Shown piece by piece: positions 8,985 through 18,690 of a DNA stretch of 64,000 nt. This stretch comes from Stenotrophomonas raiganjensis (SeqCode) (GTDB lineage Bacteria; Pseudomonadota; Gammaproteobacteria; Xanthomonadales; Xanthomonadaceae): positions 1-64,000 of the forward strand of contig NZ_JAUTXR010000118.1 of assembly GCF_030658505.1 (NCBI RefSeq), given 5' to 3'. The notes beneath the pieces are model-generated. The model was not told the origin of the DNA, did no database searches, and saw nothing but the letters and a program-made list of their open reading frames with translations. Position 1 is the first letter of the stretch; every line of letters starts with the position of its first letter. The translations under genes were made by a program, and so were the position numbers.

Positions 8985-9371
8985 ATGAACGCAGTCGACC
9001 TTTCCCGCTTCAGCCCGAAGTGGCAGTTCCGCTTCAACTTCTTCCAGCAGCACGGTGCCCCCAAGGAGCCAGGCTTCAAGCAGGCCTGGAAGGCGCTGTC
9101 CTTCGGCGACCGGCTGAAGGTCAACATCAACTTCTTCGCCTTCTTCTTCGGCTTCATCTACCTGCTCATCCTGGGCATGTGGCGCAAGGCACTGGTGGTG
9201 CTCGGCATCAACATCGTGCTGACCATCGTCACCCTGTTCCTGCCGGACATCGTCGCCCGTGCGCTGTTCATCGCGATGAACTTCCTGGTGGCCTCCAGCA
9301 CCAACTACAGCTACTACCTGGAACAGGTGAAGGGCAAGGTCAGCTGGAATCCCTTCGAGGGCATGTTCTAA
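8985..9371 (+). CDS. DUF2628-type inner-membrane protein
   Basis: This 128-residue protein has a soluble N-terminus (about 45 residues, FKQAWKALSFGDRLK) and three to four hydrophobic segments (INFFAFFFGFIYLLILGMW, ALVVLGINIVLTIVTLFL, ALFIAMNFLVASSTNYSYY). Size, layout and the FNFFQQHG...WKALSFGDR start resemble DUF2628 membrane proteins of unknown function. AAGGACG lies about 10 bases upstream of the ATG. A strong hairpin terminator at 9421-9446 follows. It appears monocistronic. Confidence 0.75.
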   Translation: MNAVDLSRFSPKWQFRFNFFQQHGAPKEPGFKQAWKALSFGDRLKVNINFFAFFFGFIYLLILGMWRKALVVLGINIVLTIVTLFLPDIVARALFIAMNFLVASSTNYSYYLEQVKGKVSWNPFEGMF

Positions 9372-9420
9372 ACCGCAACTGCGGCCGGCTTCGACTGGCA
9401 CAGCGGCGAACAGAAACGAC

Positions 9421-9446
9421 GACGCCCGGCCTTGGCCGGGCGTCTT
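9421..9446. terminator. Intrinsic terminator between convergent genes
   Basis: GACGCCCGGCC-TT-GGCCGGGCGTC is a near-perfect stem of about 11 bp followed by TTC on the plus strand. It sits between the DUF2628 gene and the convergent chemoreceptor gene and can serve both. Confidence 0.75.
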
Positions 9447-9467
9447 CATGTGCATTCCGGCCCAGGC

Positions 9468-11999
9468 TCAGGCCGCGCGCCGTCCCTCGGCGATCGGCTC
9501 GGCCTGCAGGCGGAAGCGCGAAACCGCCACCGCCAGCTGCTCGGCCTGCTCCTCCATCGCCCGCGCCGCGGCGCTGGCCTCCTCCACCAGTGCGGCATTC
9601 TGCTGGGTGGTCTCGTCCATCTGCACCACGGTCTGGTTGACCTGCTCGATGCCCGCCGACTGCTCGCGCGACGCGGCCGAGATCTCGGCCATGATCTCGT
9701 TGACCCGGCCGACCTGGCCGACGATCTCCTGCATGGTGCGTCCGGCACCGTGCACCAGCTGCGCACCGGCACCAACCTGCGCCACCGAGGCATCGATCAG
9801 CGCCTTGATCTCCTTCGCAGCACCGGCCGAGCGCTGTGCCAGCGCGCGCACCTCGCTGGCGACCACAGCAAATCCGCGGCCCTGCTCACCGGCACGTGCC
9901 GCTTCGACAGCAGCGTTCAGCGCCAGGATGTTGGTCTGGAAGGCGATGCCATCAATCACCGAGATGATCTCGGCGATGCGCTGCGAGGACGCTTCGATCT
10001 GTTCCATGGTCTGCACCACCTGGCTGACCACCTGCCCGCCTTCGCTGGCGACACCGGCGGCGGACCCGGCCAGGGTATTGGCCTGCAGCGCGTGATCGGC
10101 GTTCTGGCGCACCGTGGACGTCAGCTCCTCCATCGACGCCGCCGTTTCTTCCAGGTTGGCCGCCTGCTGCTCGGTACGCCGCGACAGATCACTGTTGCCG
10201 GCGGCGATCTCACCTGCCGCCAGGCGGATGCTGGCTGCCGACTGCTGGATCTGGCCGACGATCCCGGTCAACTGCTGCACAGTGCTGTTGGCGTCGTCAC
10301 GCATCACCGCGAACACGCCATGGAAGTCACCGTGCATGCGTGCGCTCAGGTCGCCGGCGGCGATTGCACGCAGCAGCGTCGACAGCGCCGCCAGGTTGTG
10401 GTCGCTGGCCTGCATCATCGTGTTGAGGGTTTCCACCATGCGGCGGAAGTCGTGGTCGAAGCGCTGCGTGTCACCGCGCACAGCGAAGTCACCGGCAGCG
10501 GCGGCAGCGGCCAGCTGCTGGATCTGCTCGTTGATCGCGGACAGGTTGCTCTTGGTGGTCGCCATCGCGGCGGTGAACGCCGCCTTCTCGCCCGGCAGTG
10601 CCTCCATGTCGACGCTGAGGTCACCCACGGCGTAGCGCTGCATCACCTCGACCAGGCGCTGGGTGACAGCGTTGCTGGACGCCACCAGCTGGTTGCTGTC
10701 GGCCACCATGCGGCCGTACTCGCCCGGGAATGCCGTGGCATCCATGCGGTAGCTGAGCTCGCCGGCATCGTGGCGGTGCGCCATCTCCGCCTGCGCGGCC
10801 ATCACTGCCTGCAGCTGCTCGCGCATGCCCTGCATCGCCTCCTGCAGGCGCCCCACCTCGTCATTGCTACGCGCCGGCAGGGTGCTGTCGAGCTTGCCGG
10901 CGGCGACGTCGCCGGCCACGCGTACCGCTTCGGCCAGCGGACGGATGGCCAGGCGGCGCAGCAGTACGTAGACACCGGCGCTGAGAGTCAGCGCGGCAAG
11001 CACGCCGACCAGCAGGGTCAGCCACAGCAGCTGGCGCGCTTCAGCCACGATCACGGCATGCGGCATCACCACGCCCAGCGCGAAGCGCTGCGGGGCGTCA
11101 CCCACGCGCAGCGGCACATACACGCGCACATTGCCGGCCGCATCGGGGCTGAAGGCTTCGAATGGACGGTCGGCGGCGATGTCGGCCAGCATGCTGCGGG
11201 TCAGGGCATCATTGCGCGGCTTGCCGATCTCGGCGGCATTGGCCGACGCCAGCACCACGCCCTTGGGCGAAAGCAGTTCGACGCGGCCGGCGCCCATCGG
11301 CGCCAGGGTGGCCAGGTGCTTCTGCAGTGCCGCCAACGAGAAGTCCACGGTGAATACGCCCAGGAACCTGCCGTTCTCGATGATCGGCGTGCTCAGGGTG
11401 CTCATCAGCACCTGCTGGCCGGCGATGTCATAGGCATAGGGCTCGCTGACCTTGGGCAACTTGTCGCGGCTCGGATCCATGTACCAGTCGGCCGAGCCGT
11501 CGGCGGCTTCGGTGTAGTCCGTCATCGGCGACTGCTGCGGTCTGCCGTCATGCCAGGCCCAGTAGCTCATGTAGCGCCCGGTCGCGTCGTGCGCCTCGGT
11601 GTTGGCGAACTCGGCGTCCTTGCCGTCGAAGGCGTCGGCCTCCCACATGGTGCTCTTGCCCAACCACTCCGGATGGGTACGCAGCTGTTCGCCAAGTACT
11701 GCCGCCAGGCTGGCACGATCGGGCACGTCGCCGCGGGCGCGCTGGGCGAGCACGGCTTCGACCATGGCATCGTTGCTGGCGAAAGCGGTGCTCAGGTCCG
11801 CCGAGACCTGGCGCGCTTCGGCGGTCGCTTCGCTGGACAGGGTCTGGCGCGAGGCATTGATCAGGCTGGCACTGGCCTGGCGGTAGATCAGGAACGCGGT
11901 CAGGCCGAAGCACAGCAGTGCGATCACGGCGGTACCCAGCATCAGCTTGTGGGCGATGCTGCCAGGGCGGCGGGCAGCGGCGGAACGGGAAGAAGGCAT
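9468..11999 (-). CDS. Methyl-accepting chemotaxis protein with Cache-type sensor
   Basis: This 843-residue transducer has a basic N-terminus and TM1 (about 17-40), then a roughly 280-residue periplasmic domain resembling a double Cache fold ([34 protein letters not shown]), then TM2 ([21 protein letters not shown]) and HAMP. A long linker with repeated HAMP-like units ([25 protein letters not shown]) precedes the signalling domain. The hairpin tip reads [20 protein letters not shown] and the region is flanked by methylation helices. No CheR-tethering pentapeptide is visible at the C-terminus. The start at 11999 places TM1 correctly; the longer frame to 12350 has low-complexity sequence. Ligand unknown. 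Confidence 0.93.
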   Translation of the reverse strand: MPSSRSAAARRPGSIAHKLMLGTAVIALLCFGLTAFLIYRQASASLINASRQTLSSEATAEARQVSADLSTAFASNDAMVEAVLAQRARGDVPDRASLAAVLGEQLRTHPEWLGKSTMWEADAFDGKDAEFANTEAHDATGRYMSYWAWHDGRPQQSPMTDYTEAADGSADWYMDPSRDKLPKVSEPYAYDIAGQQVLMSTLSTPIIENGRFLGVFTVDFSLAALQKHLATLAPMGAGRVELLSPKGVVLASANAAEIGKPRNDALTRSMLADIAADRPFEAFSPDAAGNVRVYVPLRVGDAPQRFALGVVMPHAVIVAEARQLLWLTLLVGVLAALTLSAGVYVLLRRLAIRPLAEAVRVAGDVAAGKLDSTLPARSNDEVGRLQEAMQGMREQLQAVMAAQAEMAHRHDAGELSYRMDATAFPGEYGRMVADSNQLVASSNAVTQRLVEVMQRYAVGDLSVDMEALPGEKAAFTAAMATTKSNLSAINEQIQQLAAAAAAGDFAVRGDTQRFDHDFRRMVETLNTMMQASDHNLAALSTLLRAIAAGDLSARMHGDFHGVFAVMRDDANSTVQQLTGIVGQIQQSAASIRLAAGEIAAGNSDLSRRTEQQAANLEETAASMEELTSTVRQNADHALQANTLAGSAAGVASEGGQVVSQVVQTMEQIEASSQRIAEIISVIDGIAFQTNILALNAAVEAARAGEQGRGFAVVASEVRALAQRSAGAAKEIKALIDASVAQVGAGAQLVHGAGRTMQEIVGQVGRVNEIMAEISAASREQSAGIEQVNQTVVQMDETTQQNAALVEEASAAARAMEEQAEQLAVAVSRFRLQAEPIAEGRRAA

Positions 12000-12159
12000 G
12001 GAAGGATCCGCAAGGCAGTTCAGGACGACCGGCACCGCGAGGGCACCGCGCAGGCGCGCGATCCGTCGCGCACGCCCCTGTTCGCCGGGTACGCCGGCGC
12101 TGGAAGCGCACCGGGTTAGCGGCCGCCTGCCAACGAGGTTGAGGCGGCCCGCATGCACA

Positions 12160-12190
12160 TTCCTGAACCCGCTCAGGATCGGGTCAGGAA
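12160..12190 (-). terminator. Inverted repeat downstream of the epimerase gene
   Basis: TTCCTGAACCC (12160-12170) pairs with GGGTCAGGAA (12181-12190), with one bulged base, around the loop GCTCAGGATC. It lies 18 bp beyond the epimerase stop on the minus strand and is a plausible 3' end. The rest of 12000-12207 shows only a second GC hairpin (GGCCGCCT...AGGCGGCC, 12121-12149). Confidence 0.5.
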
Positions 12191-12207
12191 CCCGCCCCGC
12201 GGCCGTC

Positions 12208-13110
12208 CTATTCGGCCACGCGGTCCGTGATCCATTCCGCGCGTGGCAGCACCTCGATGCTGCCAGCGGCATACTGCTGCAGCACATCGTCCGGGCCGAA
12301 GCGCGGTTGCCAGCCCAGCGCAGCGCGCATGCGGGCGCTGTCATAGACACGATCGATGCTCAACGGCAGCGGCCAGCGGCGGCGCTCGAACTCGGCCAGC
12401 AGCTGTGGCGCACGCCGGGCCAGTACATTGCGCGGCTGCGTCGCCAGTTCCAGGCAGTCCTCGCGCCGGAACGGCGTCGGTGCGCAGGCAATGTAGCGTG
12501 CGAAGGCCGCGCCCTCATCGTGCAGCAGCGCGGCGTGCGCACTGGCCACGTCGCGTGCGTCGATGCCGCGGTGCAGGCGGAACATCGCCATGCGCTCGGG
12601 CGGCTCCGGGAAGCAACGGCCCATGCGCAGCACGCGCACACTGAAATCCGGCGCGGCGGCGGCTTCGACCAGGGCCTCGGCCTGCAGCTTGGTGCGGTGG
12701 TAGATCGTGCGCGGCAGGGGCTCGGTATCCTCGTCGATCCAACGGCACCCACCGGCTACCACGGCATGGCCGTACAGCGCCGTGGTGCTGGTCAGCACGA
12801 AGCGCCGGGCACCCGCTTCCCGTGCAGCCTGCAACAGGTGTGCAGTGGCATCCACGTTGATCTGCTGGAACACCGCGTCCGGCACCAGCCCGACGTGCGG
12901 GGCGTGCAGCGCTGCGGTATGGATGACCGCGTCAACGCCCCGTACCGCGCGTTCGACCGCCTGATGATCGGTGACATCGGCAATGATGCGCGTGGTGGCG
13001 AACGGGCTGCGATCCAGCCCCACCACTTCATGGGCTGCCGCCAGCGCACCGAAGATCGCGCGCCCGATGCGCCCGGAACTGCCGGTCAACAGAATCTTCA
13101 TTGAGTCCAT
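12208..13110 (-). CDS. NAD-dependent epimerase/dehydratase (extended SDR)
   Basis: The 300-residue protein carries an N-terminal Rossmann motif ([14 protein letters not shown]) for NAD(P), the D-V-T-D segment at the second strand, and the active-site Tyr/Lys in IYHRTK with an upstream STTALYG serine. Length and motifs fit the extended SDR family acting on nucleotide sugars or similar substrates. There is no neighbouring sugar pathway, so the substrate is not predictable. An alternative start (MKILLTG) lies 9 bp downstream at 13101. An imperfect hairpin (CGAAGC...GCTTCG, 13116-13146) lies just upstream and may be an operator. Confidence 0.88.
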   Translation of the reverse strand: MDSMKILLTGSSGRIGRAIFGALAAAHEVVGLDRSPFATTRIIADVTDHQAVERAVRGVDAVIHTAALHAPHVGLVPDAVFQQINVDATAHLLQAAREAGARRFVLTSTTALYGHAVVAGGCRWIDEDTEPLPRTIYHRTKLQAEALVEAAAAPDFSVRVLRMGRCFPEPPERMAMFRLHRGIDARDVASAHAALLHDEGAAFARYIACAPTPFRREDCLELATQPRNVLARRAPQLLAEFERRRWPLPLSIDRVYDSARMRAALGWQPRFGPDDVLQQYAAGSIEVLPRAEWITDRVAE

Positions 13111-13198
13111 TCACTCGAAGCGCCCGGGAACTACCGGGATGCTTCGATTCTAGGCATGCAGCAGCGCATCCGCGATAGGAGGCCATGCAAATATGCGT

Positions 13199-14110
13199 TC
13201 ATCCTGACGACTTCATCGTGGCCAGCAGCTGGCGCGCGATGAACAGCGGATCATCCCCGCCCGGCGTATCGGGCAGGACGCCAGTCCTTTCCCAGTTGCC
13301 GCCCGTGCGCAGGTTGATCGGCTGCCGGTCCGGGATGCTGAGCTGATAGCCATCCGGCAGCAGCACAGGATCATCGAACATATGCGCGGCGCCGCCACTG
13401 CGGCTGCCGACGATGCGCGCTCGCCCCAGCGCCTGCAGCGAGTATGCGACAAACTCGGCGGCTGAACCGGTACGGCGATCGATCAGGATCACCAACGGTT
13501 TCAGGTACTGCGGAAGGCTCGCCGGCGGCAGCGGTACAGGGGTACGACGGCCACGCTGCTCCAGCGCCTGCACTGCGCTGACGCCGGGTTCCAGCAGCGT
13601 GCGCACCAGCAGGTCCGCGCTGCCATCATCGCCGCCCCCGTTCTGGCGCAGGTCGAGCACCAGGCCATCGGTGTCGGCCAGCAGGCTGAACGCCGCCGCC
13701 AGTTTTGGCCGGGCCAGATCCAGCGGATAGAAGGTGCTCAGGCGCAGGTAGCCGATGTTGCCCTCCAGCACCCGCACTTCACGCACGCCCGCAGCAGTGC
13801 CGCGGGCATCCGCGCGCCAGGCCATCAGCCAATCGTCCTGGCCGGCTCGGGCATCCACCCGTTCCACATGGAAATGGCCGTCGAACACGTCCAGGTCCTG
13901 GTTCAGGCGCGCACTGAAAGTGTTCGGGTCCGCGCAGCTGTCCACATAGCGCTGCTGGCTGGACCAGCCGCGCACGGCGTCGGCAATGCGCTCGCCTTCG
14001 GCGACGTCCAGGTAGTGCGCCTGTATTGCCGCGGCCGCCGCCTGCAGCACTGCATCCTGGTCCGGGCAGGACGCTGCCAGCAGCGCGCCCAGCATCCACG
14101 AAACCACCAT
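13199..14110 (-). CDS. S41-family peptidase (C-terminal-processing-protease-like)
   Basis: This 303-residue protein has a very short hydrophobic N-terminus ending LLAASC (C15), a possible but non-canonical lipobox. A tail-specific-protease domain follows. The core strand is GNIGYLRLSTFYP. The segment DGLVLDLRQNGGGDDGSADLL is the conserved S41 oxyanion region. TGSAAEFVAYSLQ carries the likely catalytic serine, and GSRSGGAAH follows. No PDZ domain is seen. It is divergent from a MarR-type gene with only 50 bp between start codons, most of it an operator palindrome. Direct MarR control is therefore likely. The substrate is unknown. Confidence 0.85.
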   Translation of the reverse strand: MVVSWMLGALLAASCPDQDAVLQAAAAAIQAHYLDVAEGERIADAVRGWSSQQRYVDSCADPNTFSARLNQDLDVFDGHFHVERVDARAGQDDWLMAWRADARGTAAGVREVRVLEGNIGYLRLSTFYPLDLARPKLAAAFSLLADTDGLVLDLRQNGGGDDGSADLLVRTLLEPGVSAVQALEQRGRRTPVPLPPASLPQYLKPLVILIDRRTGSAAEFVAYSLQALGRARIVGSRSGGAAHMFDDPVLLPDGYQLSIPDRQPINLRTGGNWERTGVLPDTPGGDDPLFIARQLLATMKSSG

Positions 14111-14130
14111 GACCCCACCCTGCGTTGCTG

Positions 14131-14150
14131 ATATATAAGTGCTTATATAT
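14131..14150. promoter_or_regulatory. Palindromic operator shared by the S41 peptidase and MarR genes
   Basis: ATATATAAG-TG-CTTATATAT is a perfect 9+2+9 palindrome in an otherwise very GC-rich region. It lies 20 bp from the peptidase start and 10 bp from the MarR start, and overlaps the likely -10 regions of both divergent promoters. Size and symmetry are those of a MarR-dimer site. Autorepression plus control of the peptidase is the natural reading. Confidence 0.75.
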
Positions 14151-14160
14151 CATCGTGGAC

Positions 14161-14625
14161 ATGGATCTCCAACACGCCACCCTGGGAACGTTGCTGCGCG
14201 CCCTGCTCGACCAGCTCGACCCGGCGGTTGAGCAGGCCTACCGCGACCTGAAACTGGACTACCGGCCGCGCTACACCCCGGTACTCCGCACGCTGATGGC
14301 GCAGGGCCCCTGCCGCATCAAGGACCTCGCACTGGCCTGCGGGCTCAGCCATTCGGCGCTCAGCCAGACGGCTTCAGCAATGGTGCGCGACGGCTGGCTG
14401 CACGCTGCGGTCGGTGAAGACAGCCGTGAGCGCATCCTGCAATTGAGCCCGCGCGCGCTGCAGGCGCTGCCGGCGCTGCAGGCGCAGTGGCAGGCCACGG
14501 CACGCGCGGCGCGCAGCCTCGATGCCGACCTTGGACAGTCGTTGGAGCAGGTGCTGCGCGACGCACTGCAGGCGCTCGGGCAGCGGCCGTTCGCGCAGCG
14601 ACTGCGCGACACACCCCAGCGCTGA
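14161..14625 (+). CDS. MarR-family transcriptional regulator
   Basis: This 154-residue winged-helix regulator begins MDLQHATLGTLLRALLDQLD. The HTH lies in RIKDLALACGLSHSALSQTASAMVRDGWL and the wing in AVGEDSRERILQLS, the usual MarR layout with flanking dimerisation helices. The chosen ATG at 14161 is 10 bp after the operator palindrome. GTG at 14155 is possible, and a frame from 14125 would translate the operator itself and is rejected. It is divergent from the S41 peptidase gene and most likely represses both. No ligand can be inferred. Confidence 0.88.
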   Translation: MDLQHATLGTLLRALLDQLDPAVEQAYRDLKLDYRPRYTPVLRTLMAQGPCRIKDLALACGLSHSALSQTASAMVRDGWLHAAVGEDSRERILQLSPRALQALPALQAQWQATARAARSLDADLGQSLEQVLRDALQALGQRPFAQRLRDTPQR

Positions 14626-14630
14626 GGCGC

Positions 14631-16115
14631 TTACTGCTCGGCTGCCATCTCGATTTCACTGAGGAAGGTCCAGCTGCCATTGGCCAGCCGCAGCTCCAGC
14701 GTGCGGCACTGCGCGGCCAGCGGCGCGGAATTGCCCAGCACGTATTCCTCTTCGCTCGATCCATTCAGCCCGGCCTGGGTGAATGGCGCCGACAGCACGC
14801 CGATCTTCACGGCAGCGGCGCCCGGCTCGGCACACATCACCTCCACGGCTGTCGGCGTGACGATGCCCCAGCCGGGGCGGGTCATCGTGTGCAGGCCGAT
14901 CCAGTCCACCTGACGGCGCTGTCCCAGGTCGATGCTGATGTTGACATTGCCGTGCACGCCCACCCAGCCGGCATCCATCGGATTGCGCGGATCCCCCACC
15001 CGGCGATCGAACAGCTCGTGGCCGCTGCTGTCCGGATAGTTCGCATCCGGTGCCACGCTGTAGCTGTACGTGGTCTGCACCGGATCAACGAGGTAGGACG
15101 CGCCGAGCCCATACAGCCCGCGGTAGGTGTTCATCAGCCGTGGCGATTCACCATAGCCCTGGCCGGGGCCGACCACCTCGGACATGTGGTACTGGTTGAG
15201 CCAGGCCACGCGCTTGCCGGCCGAACGCGCACTCCACAACTGCTGGTTGATGCGCTGTACCGAAGCAGGTCGATAGGCGCCGGACAGCCCGTTGCCGGTC
15301 TCCAGGAACAACGGACTGCCGTGGTTGAACAGTTCAATGTCGGCCCACAGGCCGCTGGCGCCCAGTGTCGCCGAGAGTGCCTCGTAGTACTCCTCGGTGG
15401 AATGGCCCGGGCGATCCCACTGGAACAATCGTGCATGCGAGGCGGCACCGATTCCGTCCTGCCAGATCTGCACATCCACCCCGGTTGCCGTGCGGAACTG
15501 CGCCGCCGCACGCGCGACACTTGCCGGATCCACGCTGGATGACGCCAGGTAGGGGGCGACCATCACCGGCCTGGAAGGGGTACTGCCTTTGAGCGCCATC
15601 ACGATCGCGCGATAAAAAGGCGCACGGTCCGCTGGCACCTGTGCTGGCTCGTCGGTGATGTACCAGCCGGCGAAGGCCGGATGCGCGCCGTACTGCTGGC
15701 CCAGCTGGGCCAGCGACTGCGCTGCATCCTGGGCCACTGCCGTTGCGTTCTGGCCTTGCCAGAAGGTGCTGCACTGTCCCGAACTGTAGGTGGTACCGAC
15801 AACGACCTTCATGCCGCGCGCGGCCGCCGCATCGAGGACGGTGCCCAGTTTGCCGGGGAAGCCGGCGATCCATTCGAAATCCTGGACGCCGCTGGCACAT
15901 CCCACGCCAGCACGCGTGACGCGGGTCTGGCCGAGGATGAGGGTGTCATTGCCCAGGTCCTGAAGCTCATCCAGGAACAGCGGCAACTGCGCGGCGGGTA
16001 GCTGCTCGTCGCTGGCCGAATAGCCGACGTGGACGAAGCTGCCGGACAGCAAGGGGCTGGCCGCATGGGCGGGGGCGGCACAGGCCAGCAATGCGATCCA
16101 TCCAATCCTGTTCAT
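14631..16115 (-). CDS. Secreted DUF4434-type protein with a C-terminal discoidin-like part
   Basis: This 494-residue protein has a clear signal peptide (MNRIGWIALLACAAPAHA). Its long domain starts LLSGSFVHVGYSASDEQ and includes HPAFAGWYITDEPAQVP, which looks like the strand-end acid pair of a TIM-barrel glycoside hydrolase, as in DUF4434 proteins. From about residue 350 the stretch YPDSSGHELFDRRVGDP...VNISIDLGQRRQVDWIGLHT resembles an F5/8-type carbohydrate-binding fold. A polysaccharide target outside the cell is plausible but unproven. Its stop is 5 bp from the convergent MarR stop. It has 7 Cys or fewer and no lipobox. Confidence 0.72.
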   Translation of the reverse strand: MNRIGWIALLACAAPAHAASPLLSGSFVHVGYSASDEQLPAAQLPLFLDELQDLGNDTLILGQTRVTRAGVGCASGVQDFEWIAGFPGKLGTVLDAAAARGMKVVVGTTYSSGQCSTFWQGQNATAVAQDAAQSLAQLGQQYGAHPAFAGWYITDEPAQVPADRAPFYRAIVMALKGSTPSRPVMVAPYLASSSVDPASVARAAAQFRTATGVDVQIWQDGIGAASHARLFQWDRPGHSTEEYYEALSATLGASGLWADIELFNHGSPLFLETGNGLSGAYRPASVQRINQQLWSARSAGKRVAWLNQYHMSEVVGPGQGYGESPRLMNTYRGLYGLGASYLVDPVQTTYSYSVAPDANYPDSSGHELFDRRVGDPRNPMDAGWVGVHGNVNISIDLGQRRQVDWIGLHTMTRPGWGIVTPTAVEVMCAEPGAAAVKIGVLSAPFTQAGLNGSSEEEYVLGNSAPLAAQCRTLELRLANGSWTFLSEIEMAAEQ

Positions 16116-16323
16116 GTTCTACGTCCCTGTCGTGGCCAGGCGAGTGGCGTTGTCGCGCATCCTATCAACAGCGGCGGTGGCCCCATCACGATCATCGGCC
16201 ACACTGAGCAATCGCCGATTTCCGCTGCCCCTGCAGCAGCGAACCTGCAAAGCCGATTCAAGCGGTTGATTCATTCATCTGCGTGATCGAGCCTGCGCGC
16301 TCCTTCCCCTCGAGTACCCCTTC

Positions 16324-17580
16324 ATGCGCACGCCGCCCGCACCGCTCAGCCTGATGGAACGCGACCGCCGCTGGGCCCTGGCCAACGACATCATGGTCAG
16401 TGAACGCCTCGATGCCCTGGTTGTGCATGGCGACCGGGAAGCCGCCGCGCCCGCCGGCTTTTCGCCGGACTGCTACTTCACCAATGACCGGCCCGGCTCG
16501 ATCGTGGTGTTCGTCGGCGACCAGCCGCCCCGGGTGTTCACCTTTGCCTCACTGATGATTGCAGACCACCTGCAGGCTGGCCTGCGCGGCGACCTGCAGT
16601 GGATCGCCCCCGAACAGCTGTGGGTTGGTAAATCCGGTCAGGAGGTTGGCCGCTGGCTGCAGCAATGTGGCCTGCACTCGGCACGCATCGGCGTGCTGGG
16701 GCTGGAGCCCTATCCGCCGTTCTACTTCGACGGCGCGATGCCCGCGCGCACCCTGCAGGGCATGCAGGCGGCGGTACCGGGCGCAGAATTCGTACCGGTG
16801 TACCGTGCGTTCTTCCAGCGCGCCTCGGTCAAGAGCCAGGAGGAACTGGCGCTGATCGCGCATGCCGCCTGGATTGGTGAATCCATGAGCGAGGCGCTGC
16901 GTGCCACTGCCCGGCCAGGTGTTTCCGAAGCCGACCTGGTTGCCGCAGTGACAGCCACCTGCTTCTCACTGGGGGGCTACACCGCCGAGGTGCTGCTCGG
17001 CTCGGGTCCCGAGTACGTAGGCTGGGGACCGCCCGCCTGGCAGTACCGTGCGCAGCCGCCGCGCATCCTGCGCGATGGTGACCTGGTGTTGTCGGAGATC
17101 TTCGCACTGTACGGGCTGATGGAAACCCAGCATCAGGCCGCGGTTGCCATCGGCGAGGTACACGACGACATCCATCGCGCCGCCGCCGTTGCCCGCAGCA
17201 GCTACGAAGCAGGCCTGTCCGCACTGCGCGTGGGCAATACCTTCGGTGATGTCGTCGACGCGATGGAAGCGCCCCTGCTGGAGGCGGGCGGCTGGCACGT
17301 GCATCCGCTGGTCCACAGCCTCAACCCCTATGGACCGATCGGCTTTGGCCGTGCACCCGGCATCGAAGCGCTGCCGGAGGCCGCGCGATATGCCCACATC
17401 GCGCCGCTGCCGACTGTCGGGCGCGAACTGCCGTTGCAGGCCGGCATGTGCTTCGCCTTCGAACCGAACTGTGCATTCGGCCGGCACATGGCCAACATCG
17501 GCGGTACGGTCATCGTCGGCGCGGACGCGGGTACCGCGCTCAATGAAAACTCGACACGGCTGATGCAGGCCGATGCCTGA
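16324..17580 (+). CDS. M24-fold (Xaa-Pro aminopeptidase/creatinase-like) protein with altered ligands
   Basis: The 418-residue protein has the N-terminal creatinase-like domain (20-165) and a C-terminal pita-bread domain (170-415). The usual metal ligands are Asp, Asp, His, Glu, Glu. Here the first Asp position reads E258 (GDLVLSEIFA), the second falls in METQHQ with no Asp, the histidine region reads HPLVHSLNPYG (H327/H331), the fourth is E380 (AFEPN), and the last reads NIGGTVIV where families carry IEDT. It may use a different metal set or be non-peptidase. The downstream TetR gene overlaps it by 8 bp, so they form one transcription unit. The substrate is unknown. Confidence 0.8.
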   Translation: MRTPPAPLSLMERDRRWALANDIMVSERLDALVVHGDREAAAPAGFSPDCYFTNDRPGSIVVFVGDQPPRVFTFASLMIADHLQAGLRGDLQWIAPEQLWVGKSGQEVGRWLQQCGLHSARIGVLGLEPYPPFYFDGAMPARTLQGMQAAVPGAEFVPVYRAFFQRASVKSQEELALIAHAAWIGESMSEALRATARPGVSEADLVAAVTATCFSLGGYTAEVLLGSGPEYVGWGPPAWQYRAQPPRILRDGDLVLSEIFALYGLMETQHQAAVAIGEVHDDIHRAAAVARSSYEAGLSALRVGNTFGDVVDAMEAPLLEAGGWHVHPLVHSLNPYGPIGFGRAPGIEALPEAARYAHIAPLPTVGRELPLQAGMCFAFEPNCAFGRHMANIGGTVIVGADAGTALNENSTRLMQADA

Positions 17581-18247
17581 GTTCATCGCCCACCTGCAGA
17601 CACCGGCACGTCGGCGCGCCGCCGAGACGCGCAGCGGGCAGACCCGAGCCCGGCTGCTGCACGCTGGGCTGCAGCTGTTCAGCGCGTTCGGCGTGGAGGG
17701 CGTGCGCACCCGCCAGCTGGTGGACATGGCTGGCTGCAGCCAATCGGCCATCCCATATCACTTCGGCGGCAAGCGGGAGCTGTATGCTGCGGTACTGCAG
17801 CGCTGCGCGCAGACCATCGCCGAACAACTGCCGCTGCCGGCAGCACCGCCGACCGGCACGCGCCAGGCCGCGCAGCAGCTGCAGCAGTTGATGCGGGCAT
17901 TTGTCCACGCCCTGTTGTCGGCACCGGATGCGGGTCCACGCACGTTGCTGCTGGCACGCGAACAGATCCAGCCGACAGCCGCGTTCGCCAGCGCCCACCG
18001 GACGCTGTTCGAACCCCTGCACACCACGCTGGCCGCATGCGTGGCGTGCCTGCGTGGCAGCGAACCATCCAGCGTCGAGACGTTGCTGCGTACCCACGCC
18101 CTGCTCGGGCAGGCGATCGTCTTCGCCGTTTCCCATGGGGCTCTGCAGGCACGCTTGAACCAGGGAGCCCCCTTGGCAGACGTAGAGACGATCGCTGCGG
18201 TGGTCAGTGGCATGGCACTGGCTGCAGCCAAGGCAGCGCTCGCCTGA
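17573..18247 (+). CDS. TetR-family regulator (CecR-like)
   Basis: This 224-residue regulator has its HTH at about residues 25-70 (RLLHAGLQLFSAFGVEGVRTRQLVDMAGCSQ then SAIPYHFGGKRELY), the TetR N-terminal signature, followed by an all-helical ligand/dimer domain. The length and the SAIPYHFGGK variant resemble the CecR/DUF1956 subgroup. Its ATG lies inside the last codons of the M24-fold gene (8-bp overlap), so the two are translationally coupled and probably autoregulated together. The upstream region 16116-16323 has no obvious palindrome, so its operator is not located. Confidence 0.88.
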   Translation: MPEFIAHLQTPARRRAAETRSGQTRARLLHAGLQLFSAFGVEGVRTRQLVDMAGCSQSAIPYHFGGKRELYAAVLQRCAQTIAEQLPLPAAPPTGTRQAAQQLQQLMRAFVHALLSAPDAGPRTLLLAREQIQPTAAFASAHRTLFEPLHTTLAACVACLRGSEPSSVETLLRTHALLGQAIVFAVSHGALQARLNQGAPLADVETIAAVVSGMALAAAKAALA

Positions 18248-18382
18248 ATGGCGGCATGGTCAACCCCATGCGCAGGGCGCGTGAAAACCGTGGCGAAGAT
18301 GGCGACCTGGACTTAGCGTGCGATGGCCAAGCATGGATGCCGTCGTCCACGAAAGCGGCGTCCACACCGCAGGAGGTTTCAC

Positions 18383-18679
18383 ATGACTGAGCAGAACCCG
18401 CGCAGCTCCAACCGGGGTTTCGCCTCGATGGACCAGGACAAGCAGCGCGCGATCGCCGCCAAGGGCGGGCGCGCCGCGCATGCATCGGGAAACGCGCATG
18501 AATTCAGTCCGGCCGAAGCGCGTGTCGCCGGCCGCAAGGGCGGCGAGGCCATCAGCCGCAATCGCCAGCACATGGCCGCGATCGGACGGGAGGGGGGACA
18601 CGCGCGCCACGCCAATGCGCGGCAGCAACAGCAGCAGAACAAGCAGACCGCAGAGGATGCGCGCCCCCAGCAGGGATGA
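18383..18679 (+). CDS. KGG-motif stress-induced protein
   Basis: This 98-residue hydrophilic protein carries three KGG-type motifs (AAKGGRAAH, AGRKGGEAIS, IGREGGHARH), the pattern of the YciG/Con-10 family made in general stress or stationary phase. It is rich in Gln at the end. The start at 18383 follows a consensus AGGAGG with 6 bases spacing; the longer frame has a spurious Arg-rich extension. It is monocistronic and convergent with an MFS gene 11 bp away. The molecular role of the family is not known. Confidence 0.85.
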   Translation: MTEQNPRSSNRGFASMDQDKQRAIAAKGGRAAHASGNAHEFSPAEARVAGRKGGEAISRNRQHMAAIGREGGHARHANARQQQQQNKQTAEDARPQQG

Positions 18680-18690
18680 ATGCAGCGCCG

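Noticed and set aside
9432..12119. 895-codon plus-strand open frame antisense to the chemoreceptor
   Set aside because: Low-complexity Gln/His/Arg-rich sequence mirrors the codon bias of the real minus-strand gene, which carries a full chemoreceptor architecture.
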